From Methanomicrobiaceae archaeon UBA436 (lineage in GTDB: Archaea; Halobacteriota; Methanomicrobia; Methanomicrobiales; Methanoculleaceae), in contig DAFR01000034.1 of NCBI GenBank assembly GCA_002497965.1, positions 13,271 through 24,695 on the forward strand: a DNA stretch of 11,425 nucleotides. Direction: 5' to 3'. Each line of letters begins with the position of its first letter. The stretch's first letter is position 1. Shown here piece after piece: positions 1-6,630 of this stretch. The position numbers and the translations under genes were made by a program. The notes beneath the pieces were generated by a model. It saw nothing but the letters and a program-made list of their open reading frames with translations. It was not told where the DNA came from and searched no databases.

Positions 1-174
1 GCGTTCTCTATGTTCCTCCTGAAGTTCGCTGTGATCATACCTGCCGTGTATGTCCTGGAACTCTACCGCCGTGAGGGGGATACGGGGTTCTGGCACCTCA
101 TCCTGCTTGCCATGATAGTAGTCGGGATGGCGCCGGGGATACGCGATCTCACACGGATGGTGCTTTATGTCTGA
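1..174 (+). CDS. DUF63-family membrane protein, C-terminal end (5' truncated by window)
   Basis: Frame 1 is open from the first base and gives 57 residues before a TGA at 172-174. The fragment holds two hydrophobic stretches, around FLLKFAVIIPAVYVLELY and FWHLILLAMIVVGMAPG, followed by a short tail, GIRDLTRMVLYV. A last helix ending in a G-APG-RD-R pattern is what I associate with the archaeal DUF63 membrane protein family, whose function is not known. The last eight bases overlap the start of the next gene, so the two are probably co-transcribed and translationally coupled. Only the C-terminus is visible, so the family call is tentative. That it is the end of a membrane protein gene is much safer. 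Confidence 0.6.
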   Translation, partial: AFSMFLLKFAVIIPAVYVLELYRREGDTGFWHLILLAMIVVGMAPGIRDLTRMVLYV

Positions 175-733
175 GAACAGTCTTACCCGTGCCACAATCT
201 TTGCGGCCGTCTTCTTTGCGGTATCGATCGCCATCGGCGTCGGTTTCGTTATCCTTAACCCGGGGTTCGGGGATGAGGTTCTATCGCTATTCAATGAGCA
301 GGTGGTAGTTCAGATACTCTCTGATTCCCTGGCGGTCCTGGCGTTCAGGATCTTCTTGAACAACCTGAGCACATGCCTCCTCCTTTTCCTGGGGGGCGCA
401 TCTCTTGGCCTGGTCACGATGCTGATCATCTCGGTCAACGGGCTGTTGATAGGTGTGGTGACCGAACTTGTGAGATCTCAGCAGGGGGCGCTCTACGTCG
501 TGGCGGCGCTCGTCCCGCACGGCATCTTCGAGATCCCCGCCGTCCTGATATCGGGGGGGCTCGGTTTTCTCCTTGCACGTGCGCTCATCGCTGAATGGCA
601 TGGTGCCGGGGATGCCGCTGCAGAAGCCCTCTCTCTTGCCCGCCTCTTTCTCCGGGTTGTCATCCCTCTTCTTGCGGTCGCTGCGGTTGTGGAGGCATTT
701 ATTACGCCTGCAATCCTAAGTATGATAACTTAA
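167..733 (+). CDS. SpoIIM / DUF95 family integral membrane protein
   Basis: This 188-residue protein is almost entirely hydrophobic, with about five predicted membrane segments: roughly 10-30, 68-90, 90-100 extending into 108-118, 120-140 and 160-182. The family signature is visible as FLNNL (63-67), a glycine-rich helix (GGASLG, 76-81), NG (91-92) and PHGIFEIPA (117-125). These are typical of the stage II sporulation protein M family. In archaea the family has no link to sporulation and its role is unknown. The ATG at 167 lies inside the last codons of the upstream DUF63-like gene (8-base overlap), with GGATGGTG just upstream as a possible ribosome binding site. The pairing suggests a two-gene membrane operon. 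proS follows after 36 bases and may be read from the same transcript. Confidence 0.85.
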   Translation: MSENSLTRATIFAAVFFAVSIAIGVGFVILNPGFGDEVLSLFNEQVVVQILSDSLAVLAFRIFLNNLSTCLLLFLGGASLGLVTMLIISVNGLLIGVVTELVRSQQGALYVVAALVPHGIFEIPAVLISGGLGFLLARALIAEWHGAGDAAAEALSLARLFLRVVIPLLAVAAVVEAFITPAILSMIT

Positions 734-754
734 TAGCGGCAGATCAAGAGTTTC

Positions 755-759
755 GAGGT
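755..759 (+). promoter_or_regulatory. ribosome binding site of proS
   Basis: GAGGT lies ten bases before the ATG at 770 and matches the archaeal anti-Shine-Dalgarno sequence. It supports that ATG as the proS start. The 36-base gap after the SpoIIM-family gene shows no obvious separate promoter, which fits read-through from upstream. Confidence 0.6.
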
Positions 760-769
760 AGGAAAACGG

Positions 770-2203
770 ATGGAAGAAGATACAGGTGCAATCCCCCGGA
801 AAGAAGATTTTTCGAGCTGGTACAACGAGATCCTCTGGCGAGCCGAGATCATGGATGTCCGTTATCCGGTCAAGGGGCTGTATGTCTGGTACCCCTACGG
901 TTTCGGTATCAGGAAACGTGCATACGCAATTCTCCGGGAGATCATGGACCGCGACCATGCTGAGACGATGTTTCCTCTTCTCATCCCGAAGACCGAGTTC
1001 ATGAAGGAGGCCGAACATATCAAGGGGTTTGAGGATGAGGTTTACTGGGTCACCCACGGCGGCAGGACCGAACTCGACGTCCCGCTCGCTCTCCGTCCTA
1101 CGAGCGAGACCGCCATCTATCCGATGTACTCACTCTGGATCCGGTCGCACACCGATCTGCCCTTAAAACTCTACCAGATCGTCAATACGTTCCGCTACGA
1201 GACAAAGCACACCCGCCCGCTCATCCGTCTCCGGGAGATCACATCGTTTAAGGAGGCGCACACCGTCCACGCAACAAGGGAGGAGGCGGAAGCGCAGGTT
1301 GAGGCCGCGATTCGCCTCTACCGTGAGTTCTATGAACGTTTGAGGGTGCCGGTGATAGTCTCCCGCCGCCCGGCATGGGACAGGTTCCCTGGCGCCGACT
1401 ACACCGTCGCCCTCGATACCATCATGCCTGATGGCAAGACGCTCCAGATCGGGACGGTTCACATGCTTGGCGACCACTTCTCCCGCACATACGAGATCAC
1501 CTACGAGGACGTTAACGGGGAGCAGCAGTATGCCTATCAGACCTGCTACGGCATATCAGAACGGTCTATTGCGGCCGTGATCAGCGTCCACGGCGACGAT
1601 AAAGGGCTGGTGCTGCCGCCGGAGGTGGCGCCGATCGAGATGGTGATTGTACCGATCATCGTCGGGAAGAGGCGTGATGAGGTCATCTCGGCGGCCAGGG
1701 CGCTTGAACTGGAACTCCGGGATGCTGGCTACGCCGTTAAGGTTGACGACCGGGATATGCGGCCGGGGGCGAAGTACTACCACTGGGAGATGCGCGGCGT
1801 CCCGTTGCGGATCGAGATCGGGCCCAGAGACATCGATGCAAACACCGTTGTCGCCGTCACCCGCACCGGCAGGAAGACCACGCTCGACCGGCGTGGTGTT
1901 GCTGAAGGGATCCATTCGATCCTTGCAGAGTTTGGCGAGGAGATCTCAGAGGCTGCGCGGCGGGCAATGGCCGATCGGATCACCGCTGCAGCGACCCTCG
2001 AGGAGACCGCAGAAGCGTTGAAGACCGGGGTTGCAGTGGTTCAGTGGTGCGGGTCGCGCGAGTGTGCAGAAAAGATTGAGGCGGTGGTGGATGCAAGCAT
2101 CATTGGCTCCGAGATCCACTCCGGCCTCATCACAGTCTCGGACGGTCCGTGTATCACCTGCGGCAGCAAAGGCACGTCTGCCCTGGTTGCCAGAACCTAC
2201 TGA
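770..2203 (+). CDS. proS: Prolyl-tRNA synthetase, archaeal/eukaryote-like type
   Basis: This cytoplasmic class II aminoacyl-tRNA synthetase charges tRNA-Pro with proline using ATP. The 477 residues match the short archaeal-type enzyme, which lacks the bacterial editing insertion. Motif 1 lies around 35-75. The proline-binding TSET loop is at 111-114 ([12 protein letters not shown]). Motif 2 is at about 141-165 ([20 protein letters not shown], then KEAHT). Motif 3 lies near 340-360 ([12 protein letters not shown]). The anticodon-binding domain covers about 285-380. The C-terminal zinc-binding domain has Cys427, Cys432, Cys461 and Cys464, and the chain ends in the tyrosine that is characteristic of this type (ARTY). 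A GAGGT site ten bases upstream supports the start. The stop codon (2201-2203) directly abuts the stop of the convergent zinc ribbon gene. Nothing looks damaged. Confidence 0.98.
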   Translation: MEEDTGAIPRKEDFSSWYNEILWRAEIMDVRYPVKGLYVWYPYGFGIRKRAYAILREIMDRDHAETMFPLLIPKTEFMKEAEHIKGFEDEVYWVTHGGRTELDVPLALRPTSETAIYPMYSLWIRSHTDLPLKLYQIVNTFRYETKHTRPLIRLREITSFKEAHTVHATREEAEAQVEAAIRLYREFYERLRVPVIVSRRPAWDRFPGADYTVALDTIMPDGKTLQIGTVHMLGDHFSRTYEITYEDVNGEQQYAYQTCYGISERSIAAVISVHGDDKGLVLPPEVAPIEMVIVPIIVGKRRDEVISAARALELELRDAGYAVKVDDRDMRPGAKYYHWEMRGVPLRIEIGPRDIDANTVVAVTRTGRKTTLDRRGVAEGIHSILAEFGEEISEAARRAMADRITAAATLEETAEALKTGVAVVQWCGSRECAEKIEAVVDASIIGSEIHSGLITVSDGPCITCGSKGTSALVARTY

Positions 2204-2659
2204 TCAGCAGGATGGGCAGATATGGGACCTCCGGTAGTCGGGGGACACAAGGTCCCCTGATATAACCGCTTTACCACCCCGGAAGAATATCCTCCCGCAC
2301 CTTTCACATCTCTTCGGGAGGAGTCGCTCCAGGCGACGCATTGGTACTTCCAGAGTGAACTGCATCTTCTCCGCTTCCAGGGGGTTGCACTGGCAGGCCT
2401 CCTCGTAGCGGGAGAGAATCTGCATGACCTGAAGGGGTGTTGCACCCTCCCCGCAGAACCGCTTGAAGACATAAAATTGGAAGACCATCCACCCGAGATC
2501 GGAGCGCTCAATAGTCTCCTCGTATTCACTGCATGTTCCATCGTCGTCATCGAGGGAATACCCGCAGAGGGGACAGTGCCCACCCACAAGTTCGTCCAGG
2601 AATACCTCTTCATGGCAGCCTGGACAGGTGGTGTGGGGGGTATGCATTCTGGAAGTCAT
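2204..2659 (-). CDS. Double zinc ribbon protein of unknown function
   Basis: This 151-residue protein has two separate sets of zinc-ligand cysteine pairs. The N-terminal set is Cys12/Cys15 (CPGC) and Cys29/Cys32 (CPLC). The C-terminal set is Cys118/Cys121 (CERC) and Cys148/Cys151 (CPSC), and the last cysteine is the final residue. Between them lie an acidic stretch (DDDD, 37-40) and a probably helical region (about 55-112). I do not recognise a named function. Zinc ribbons at both ends suggest nucleic-acid or protein binding, but that is inference. The ATG at 2659 is preferred over Met5 because GAGG sits 11 bases upstream. The gene is convergent with proS with no spacer, so it must end inside or against the proS 3' end. 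Its 5' side opens onto a long gene-free region. Confidence 0.75.
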   Translation of the reverse strand: MTSRMHTPHTTCPGCHEEVFLDELVGGHCPLCGYSLDDDDGTCSEYEETIERSDLGWMVFQFYVFKRFCGEGATPLQVMQILSRYEEACQCNPLEAEKMQFTLEVPMRRLERLLPKRCERCGRIFFRGGKAVISGDLVSPDYRRSHICPSC

Positions 2660-2670
2660 GATTGAACTTG

Positions 2671-2674
2671 CCTC
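2671..2674 (-). promoter_or_regulatory. ribosome binding site of the double zinc ribbon gene
   Basis: On the minus strand GAGG lies 11 bases before the ATG at 2659. The spacing is slightly long, but nothing comparable precedes the in-frame ATG four codons later, so this site decides the start. Confidence 0.4.
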
Positions 2675-2686
2675 ATTAGTTTTGCT

Positions 2687-2709
2687 CTTCCGAATACGGT
2701 TTTCGGAAG
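2687..2709. promoter_or_regulatory. perfect 8-base inverted repeat upstream of the zinc ribbon gene
   Basis: The arms CTTCCGAA (2687-2694) and TTCGGAAG (2702-2709) are perfectly complementary and separated by seven bases. They lie 28-50 bases before the ATG at 2659, in the zone where a promoter or short leader is expected. This could be an operator for a dimeric regulator or a leader hairpin. The sequence shows only the symmetry. Confidence 0.4.
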
Positions 2710-3065
2710 CGTTCCACGCGGGATGCGCGGTCTATACGGTTTTTCATGAGGTTTACTACGTATTGCGTCTGGTGTGTTCTTATACGTGTCGAATGGGGTA
2801 TACGGGATCGGTTGAGACCACCAGGAGCCCATCAAACCAGTTTGCTCATGATTCGATGCCCTCGAATCATCCCTGTTGCGAACGTCTTTTGCGGCTGACC
2901 AGCCGCCCCCCTTCCCGGGAGGGCAGTGTGTGGCGATTGGCCCTGGGAAGCCGCGCCAGCAACACGAACGGACGATTCATCAAATCCGGGTACAGTCTGA
3001 AGTTATTGTTTTGATCACCGCTGGTTATGCATATTGGTGTGGCTGTATCATGCGTCGACCCTGTC
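2710..3065. other. gene-free intergenic stretch with clustered stem-loops
   Basis: No convincing gene lies here. The open frames present are basic, low-complexity and lack ribosome binding sites. The stretch separates the start of the zinc ribbon gene from the end of mntP, both on the minus strand. It is more A/T-rich than its neighbours at its two ends. In the middle it holds a run of inverted repeats: arms 2769-2774/2819-2824, 2848-2856/2862-2870, 2891-2896/2901-2906, 2909-2914/2919-2923 (one bulge) and 2926-2935/2954-2965 (with a bulge and an inner GGC/GCC pair). Candidate roles are a structured non-coding RNA, a long leader or 3' UTR, or a dispersed repeat. None can be chosen from the sequence alone. 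Confidence 0.5.
2848..2870. repeat. perfect 9-base-pair hairpin
   Basis: The arms ATGATTCGA (2848-2856) and TCGAATCAT (2862-2870) are perfectly complementary around a five-base loop, TGCCC. This is the longest perfect inverted repeat I saw in the intergenic DNA. It resembles a tRNA T-arm at first glance, but the stem is too long and no acceptor or anticodon arms surround it. Confidence 0.6.
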
Positions 3066-3626
3066 TCAGATGAGAAGGTGTTCGTGCAGGATCTGCAGAC
3101 CGATGCCGATAAGGATCACACCGCCGATGACCCCAGCGTTTCGCCCGGCAATCCGGCCAATAGACCTCCCTAGAACCACTCCGGCAGCAGAGAACGCGAA
3201 TGTCACGATCCCGATGATGGCTGCGGGCCAGAGGATAGGGGTGTCCAGCATGGCGAACGAGACACCGACAGCAAGCGCATCGATGCTTGTCGCGACGGCA
3301 AGCAGCAGGATAGTGGCTGCACTCAAGTTTTCAAACTGCGCGTTCTCACCATCCCCTCGCACCGCCTCGAGGATCATCTTTCCGCCGATCAGCACAAGCA
3401 GGAGGAACGCAACCCCGGGGCCGTAGAATCCGATGACCCCTGCGACCGCTGTCCCGCCAAGCCAGCCGAGCACCGGCATACCTGCCTGGAACCCGCCGAA
3501 GAGTGCGCCTGCGATCAGGGGCCAGCGGTGCCCTCCCTCCCGCATACCCGCCCCACCACTGATCGAGACGGCAAACGCGTCCATAGCAAGCCCGATTGCG
3601 ATGAGGATGGTTGCGGCTGTGTCCAT
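3066..3626 (-). CDS. mntP: Putative manganese efflux pump MntP
   Basis: This 186-residue membrane protein has about six hydrophobic helices in two repeated halves (DUF204 repeats), as in the MntP/YebN family that exports Mn(II) across the cytoplasmic membrane. The two conserved intramembrane motifs are both intact: [10 protein letters not shown] with Asp16 and [10 protein letters not shown] with Asp116. The length is normal for the family. The start ATG at 3626 gives a typical N-terminus; the ribosome binding site is weak (GGAAG close to the ATG). The gene stands alone and is divergent from the agmatine deiminase fusion gene, with a 98-base shared control region. I saw no yybP-ykoY-type manganese riboswitch, and the leader seems too short for one. 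The substrate is assigned by family only. Confidence 0.92.
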   Translation of the reverse strand: MDTAATILIAIGLAMDAFAVSISGGAGMREGGHRWPLIAGALFGGFQAGMPVLGWLGGTAVAGVIGFYGPGVAFLLLVLIGGKMILEAVRGDGENAQFENLSAATILLLAVATSIDALAVGVSFAMLDTPILWPAAIIGIVTFAFSAAGVVLGRSIGRIAGRNAGVIGGVILIGIGLQILHEHLLI

Positions 3627-3677
3627 CGCTTCCGTAGAGATCTGGTGGTATGCTGGATAAACGCTGTGTTACGACGA

Positions 3678-3687
3678 TTGTTATAAG
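3678..3687. promoter_or_regulatory. candidate shared box A (TATA) of mntP and the agmatine deiminase fusion gene
   Basis: TTGTTATAAG holds the self-complementary core TTATAA (3681-3686), so it reads as a box A on both strands. On the plus strand it would place transcription start near 3710, just ahead of the GAGGAG site of the fusion gene. On the minus strand it would place it near 3655, about 30 bases before the mntP ATG. A single element serving both genes is an inference from spacing. Confidence 0.4.
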
Positions 3688-3700
3688 ACGCTGGAGCGTC
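3687..3700. promoter_or_regulatory. 14-base palindrome, candidate operator
   Basis: The arms GACGCT (3687-3692) and AGCGTC (3695-3700) flank a two-base centre and directly follow the TTATAA core. The position just downstream of a box A in a divergent control region is where archaeal repressors often bind. No regulator gene is adjacent, so the cognate protein is unknown. Confidence 0.45.
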
Positions 3701-3709
3701 CTACGGTAT

Positions 3710-3715
3710 GAGGAG
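3710..3715 (+). promoter_or_regulatory. ribosome binding site deciding the fusion gene start
   Basis: GAGGAG lies nine bases before the ATG at 3725, and the surrounding bases (3712-3720) match GGAGGTGAT in eight of nine positions. Longer in-frame readings starting at 3650 would begin upstream of the probable promoter. ATGs at 3716 and 3719 are possible but overlap or touch this site. Confidence 0.55.
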
Positions 3716-3724
3716 ATGATGGAG

Positions 3725-5662
3725 ATGAGCAAGCAAACGATCGGCCTCATCCAGACAGCGGTAAGCGAAGACCCCGATCACAACCTCAAGCACGCCCTGG
3801 AGATGGCAGGCTCGGCGATCTCAAAGGGTGCGCGGATCATCTGCCTTCCGGAACTCTATCGTGCCCCTTACTTCCCTCAGTATGAGGATGCGGACGCCTC
3901 GGCCTACGCCGAGACGATCCCCGGCGCTTCGACAGAGGCGTTCTCGGCACTTGCCCGGGAGCATGGTGCGGTCTTCATTCTGCCCATCTACGAACGGGCC
4001 GCGTCCGGTGAACACTACAACTCCGCGGTGGTGGTCGATGCTGACGGTCGGGTGCTCTTCCCTGCCTACCAGAAGGTGCACATCCATCAGGACCCGCCCA
4101 TCTACGACAAAAGATACTTCCACGCCGGCGACCGCTACAGGCTCTATGACACCCGCTATGGCCGTATAGCCGTGCTCATCTCCTATGATCAGTGGTTCCC
4201 CGAGGCTGCAAGGGCGGTTGCGCTGCGGGGCGCCGAGATGATCTTCTACCCCTCCGCAATCGGCTGGATCTCCGGTGAGAGATCTCCCGGCAGCGACTGG
4301 CGTGAGGCGTGGGAAACCGTCCAGCGCGGTCACGCGATAGCAAACGGTCTTCACATCGCCGCTGTAAACCGGGTGGGCGAGGATGGGTGTATCCGGTTCT
4401 TCGGGAGTTCGTTCATCGCAGATGCGTTTGGAAACGTCATTGCCCGCGCGAGCGAGGCCAATGAGGAGGTCCTCATCGCAGAGGTTGACCCCTCGATTAA
4501 TGAGGCTGCCCGGGAAAGATGGAATTTATTCCAAAACCGGAGGCCGGAGACCTACAGGGCGCTCATCCGGAAGTTCCCGCCGGGCAAGACGCCGCAGGCA
4601 CTGGGTTACCGGATGCCTGCAGAGTGGGAGCCGCACGATGCTGTCTGGCTCGCCTGGCCTTATGACCGGGAGATGCTCCCCGACCTTGCCGCGGTGGAGT
4701 GGAACTATGTTGAGATCATTGCAGCGCTCCGCCGCTCGGAGACTGTCAACCTCCTTGTAACCGGGGAGCAGATGCGTACCCGTGTTGGGGGGATACTCCT
4801 TGAGGGCGGCATCGATGCGTCCGGTGTGCGGGTCCACATACTCGATTATGCCGATGTCTGGCTCCGCGATTACGGGCCGATGTTTGTGGTCAACCGCAGG
4901 ACAGAGAGCCTTGCGATGGTGCACTGGAACTTCAATGCCTGGGGAGAGAAGTATCCTGACCTCAAGAAGGATTCAGAAGTCCCGCTCATGATGAACCGTG
5001 ACCTGAACCTCCCGATATTCACCCCCGGTATCGTTCTCGAAGGGTCTTCGGTCGAGGTTAACGGCGCCGGGACGGCGATCGTGACGGAGTCGTGCCTCAT
5101 GAACCCGAACAGGAACCCACGGAGCGCACGTGAGGATATCGAGGCCTATCTGGAGGCATACCTCGGTGTCAGCCATGTCATATGGCTGAAAGAGGGGATC
5201 GCTGGCGACGAAACCGGTGGTCATGTCGATAACATCGCGCGGTTCGTGAACCCGACAACCGTCCTCTGTGTCATCGAAGACGACAGGGATGACGAGAACT
5301 ACGCTCCGCTGATGGAGAACTACGAGATCCTGCGGTCGTCAACCGACCAGGACGGGAAACCCTTAACGGTAATCCCCCTCCCGACACCAGGCAGGGTCGG
5401 CGGTGAAGTACGATTGCCGGCCAGTTACGCGAACTTCTACATAGGAAACACCGTTGTGCTTGTGCCGACCTTCAAACACCCCAACGACGCTCCAGCCCTG
5501 GCACGGATTCGGCAGGCTTTCCCGGGCAGGAAGGTCATCGGGATAGACTGCACGGCACTGGTCGAGGGGATGGGCGGAGTTCACTGTATAACTCTCCAGC
5601 AGCCATCAATTTCGTCCGGTGTCACCGGCCAGAGGGCAGGAAGCCCCTCCCGAAAGAAGTAA
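3725..5662 (+). CDS. aguA: Fusion of N-carbamoylputrescine amidase-like domain and agmatine deiminase
   Basis: From the ATG at 3725 the product has 645 residues, the sum of two enzymes that act in sequence: agmatine to N-carbamoylputrescine (AguA), then to putrescine (AguB). Residues 4-285 are a nitrilase-superfamily domain with Glu43 (LPEL), Lys117 (YQKVH) and the AguB-like segment DQWFPEAAR (155-163). The nucleophile position reads LISYDQWF, with Ser153 (codon TCC, 4181-4183) in place of the expected cysteine, so this half may be inactive. Residues 293-627 are a complete agmatine deiminase: MPAEWEPHDAVWLAWP (297-312), WLRDYGP (379-385, Asp382), LEGSSVEVNG (438-447), GDETGGHVDN (494-503, His500, Asp502) and GGVHCITLQQP (617-627, catalytic Cys621). 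One glycine of the usual LEGGS motif is serine (440-441). The protein is cytoplasmic and probably belongs to polyamine synthesis from arginine. The gene is divergent from mntP and stands alone. Confidence 0.9.
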   Translation: MSKQTIGLIQTAVSEDPDHNLKHALEMAGSAISKGARIICLPELYRAPYFPQYEDADASAYAETIPGASTEAFSALAREHGAVFILPIYERAASGEHYNSAVVVDADGRVLFPAYQKVHIHQDPPIYDKRYFHAGDRYRLYDTRYGRIAVLISYDQWFPEAARAVALRGAEMIFYPSAIGWISGERSPGSDWREAWETVQRGHAIANGLHIAAVNRVGEDGCIRFFGSSFIADAFGNVIARASEANEEVLIAEVDPSINEAARERWNLFQNRRPETYRALIRKFPPGKTPQALGYRMPAEWEPHDAVWLAWPYDREMLPDLAAVEWNYVEIIAALRRSETVNLLVTGEQMRTRVGGILLEGGIDASGVRVHILDYADVWLRDYGPMFVVNRRTESLAMVHWNFNAWGEKYPDLKKDSEVPLMMNRDLNLPIFTPGIVLEGSSVEVNGAGTAIVTESCLMNPNRNPRSAREDIEAYLEAYLGVSHVIWLKEGIAGDETGGHVDNIARFVNPTTVLCVIEDDRDDENYAPLMENYEILRSSTDQDGKPLTVIPLPTPGRVGGEVRLPASYANFYIGNTVVLVPTFKHPNDAPALARIRQAFPGRKVIGIDCTALVEGMGGVHCITLQQPSISSGVTGQRAGSPSRKK

Positions 5663-5721
5663 GCGGGTCATGGGATATTGAAGTTATAAGTCGCGGAAAG
5701 AATTGGCTTTGAGGGCAGTTT

Positions 5722-5757
5722 GCCGGAAAAGCCGGCGGGGGTGTAAAATGACCCCCC
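5722..5757. terminator. two GC-rich hairpins between convergent genes
   Basis: The 95-base spacer between the fusion gene and the oppositely oriented oxidoreductase beta gene holds two stems. One has arms GCCGG (5722-5726) and CCGGC (5732-5736). The other has arms GGGGGT (5737-5742) and ACCCCC (5751-5756). Neither is followed by a long T-tract, though the minus strand has a TTTT within the first loop. Their place between two convergent 3' ends suggests a bidirectional termination region; this is inferred. Confidence 0.4.
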
Positions 5758-6630
5758 TCACCTCCAGCCCTCGACCAACCTCCGGACGCGCCCGCGCCGC
5801 TCTTCAAGCCCGCTCGGCGGTACACTGAAACCCTCCTCGTAGAGGGGCCGCTCAATCGAATAGAACGTCCCGATCGCGATAGGCGCATCCCGGTTGTAGT
5901 CCCATTCCCTGATCTTTTGAAGAGCGCTCTCGAACCGACCGGTATCGAGATCGCCATCCTGCATCTCGTAGACATGGGCGTCATAGTAGTCGGTCAGGTT
6001 GGAGTAGGTTGCACAGATCTGGAGGAGATCGACGAAAGAGAATCCGCGGTGCATTATCGCCTCTTTGAAGATATCTTTGAGGTGCCGGGTCTTCCGGGTG
6101 TAGCCCCGTGCGATGTGGGTGGCCCCGGCGGCGAGCATCACCTCGAGCGGGTTCATTGGCTGCTCCGCCACCCCCCACGGCGTCGAACGCCCCCGGAACC
6201 CGGTGGGCGACGTCGGGGTGTACTGTCCGGCCGTCAGACCGTAGACCCGGTTGTCGTGGACGATCACGGTTATATCGGTGTTCCGCTTGGCCGCAAAGAT
6301 GAGGTGGTCAAGTCCCTCGGCGTAGATGTCACCGTCACCGACGTGACAGATTACCCGCAGGTCACGGTTTGCCAGGCGTATCCCGGTGGCTGCCGGGATT
6401 GAACGGCCGTGGATGGTGTAGAGGCTGTTGACGTTCAGGTAATCCATCAGTTTCCCGTGGCACCCGATACCGCCAAGGAGGACGAACTTCTCGATGGGTA
6501 TACCCTCCTCCTCCGAGATTTCTGCGATGGCCGATCTCATCATGTGCTGGATCGAGAAGTTACCGCAACCAGGACACCAGGTGTTCTGCACCGGAGTTAT
6601 AAGTCCAGCGGCAGACCGGTCCGGGGTCAT
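5758..6630 (-). CDS. 2-oxoacid:ferredoxin oxidoreductase, beta subunit
   Basis: This is the thiamine diphosphate-binding half of an enzyme that oxidatively decarboxylates a 2-oxoacid to its acyl-CoA and reduces ferredoxin, or runs in reverse. In 290 residues it shows four candidate [4Fe-4S] ligands, Cys19 and Cys22 (WCPGCGN), Cys57 (GIGCHGK) and Cys206 (QICATYS). It also shows the thiamine-diphosphate motif beginning at GDG (98-100) and running through VHDNRVYGLTAGQ (124-136). The length is normal for the two-subunit type. The ATG at 6630 overlaps the stop of the alpha gene by four bases (ATGA), so the two are translationally coupled and the alpha gene comes first in the transcript. The substrate (pyruvate, 2-oxoglutarate or another 2-oxoacid) cannot be read from the sequence. 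Confidence 0.93.
   Translation of the reverse strand: MTPDRSAAGLITPVQNTWCPGCGNFSIQHMMRSAIAEISEEEGIPIEKFVLLGGIGCHGKLMDYLNVNSLYTIHGRSIPAATGIRLANRDLRVICHVGDGDIYAEGLDHLIFAAKRNTDITVIVHDNRVYGLTAGQYTPTSPTGFRGRSTPWGVAEQPMNPLEVMLAAGATHIARGYTRKTRHLKDIFKEAIMHRGFSFVDLLQICATYSNLTDYYDAHVYEMQDGDLDTGRFESALQKIREWDYNRDAPIAIGTFYSIERPLYEEGFSVPPSGLEERRGRVRRLVEGWR

Noticed and set aside
2848..2870. tRNA gene suggested by a T-arm-like hairpin
   Set aside because: The stem is nine pairs with a five-base loop rather than five pairs with a seven-base loop, and no acceptor, D or anticodon arms are found around it.
2628..3014. 128-codon plus-strand open frame in the gap between the zinc ribbon gene and mntP
   Set aside because: It overlaps the start of the zinc ribbon gene on the other strand, has no ribosome binding site, and its composition (many Arg, Ser, Cys, no domain pattern) is that of non-coding DNA.
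3650..3724. 25-residue N-terminal extension of the agmatine deiminase fusion
   Set aside because: The extension would begin upstream of the probable box A and palindrome, and the GAGGAG site nine bases before 3725 fits a start directly at the amidase domain.
3627..3724. Manganese riboswitch (yybP-ykoY type) ahead of mntP
   Set aside because: The spacer is only 98 bases, shared with a divergent gene, and shows only a short palindrome rather than the multi-helix riboswitch layout.
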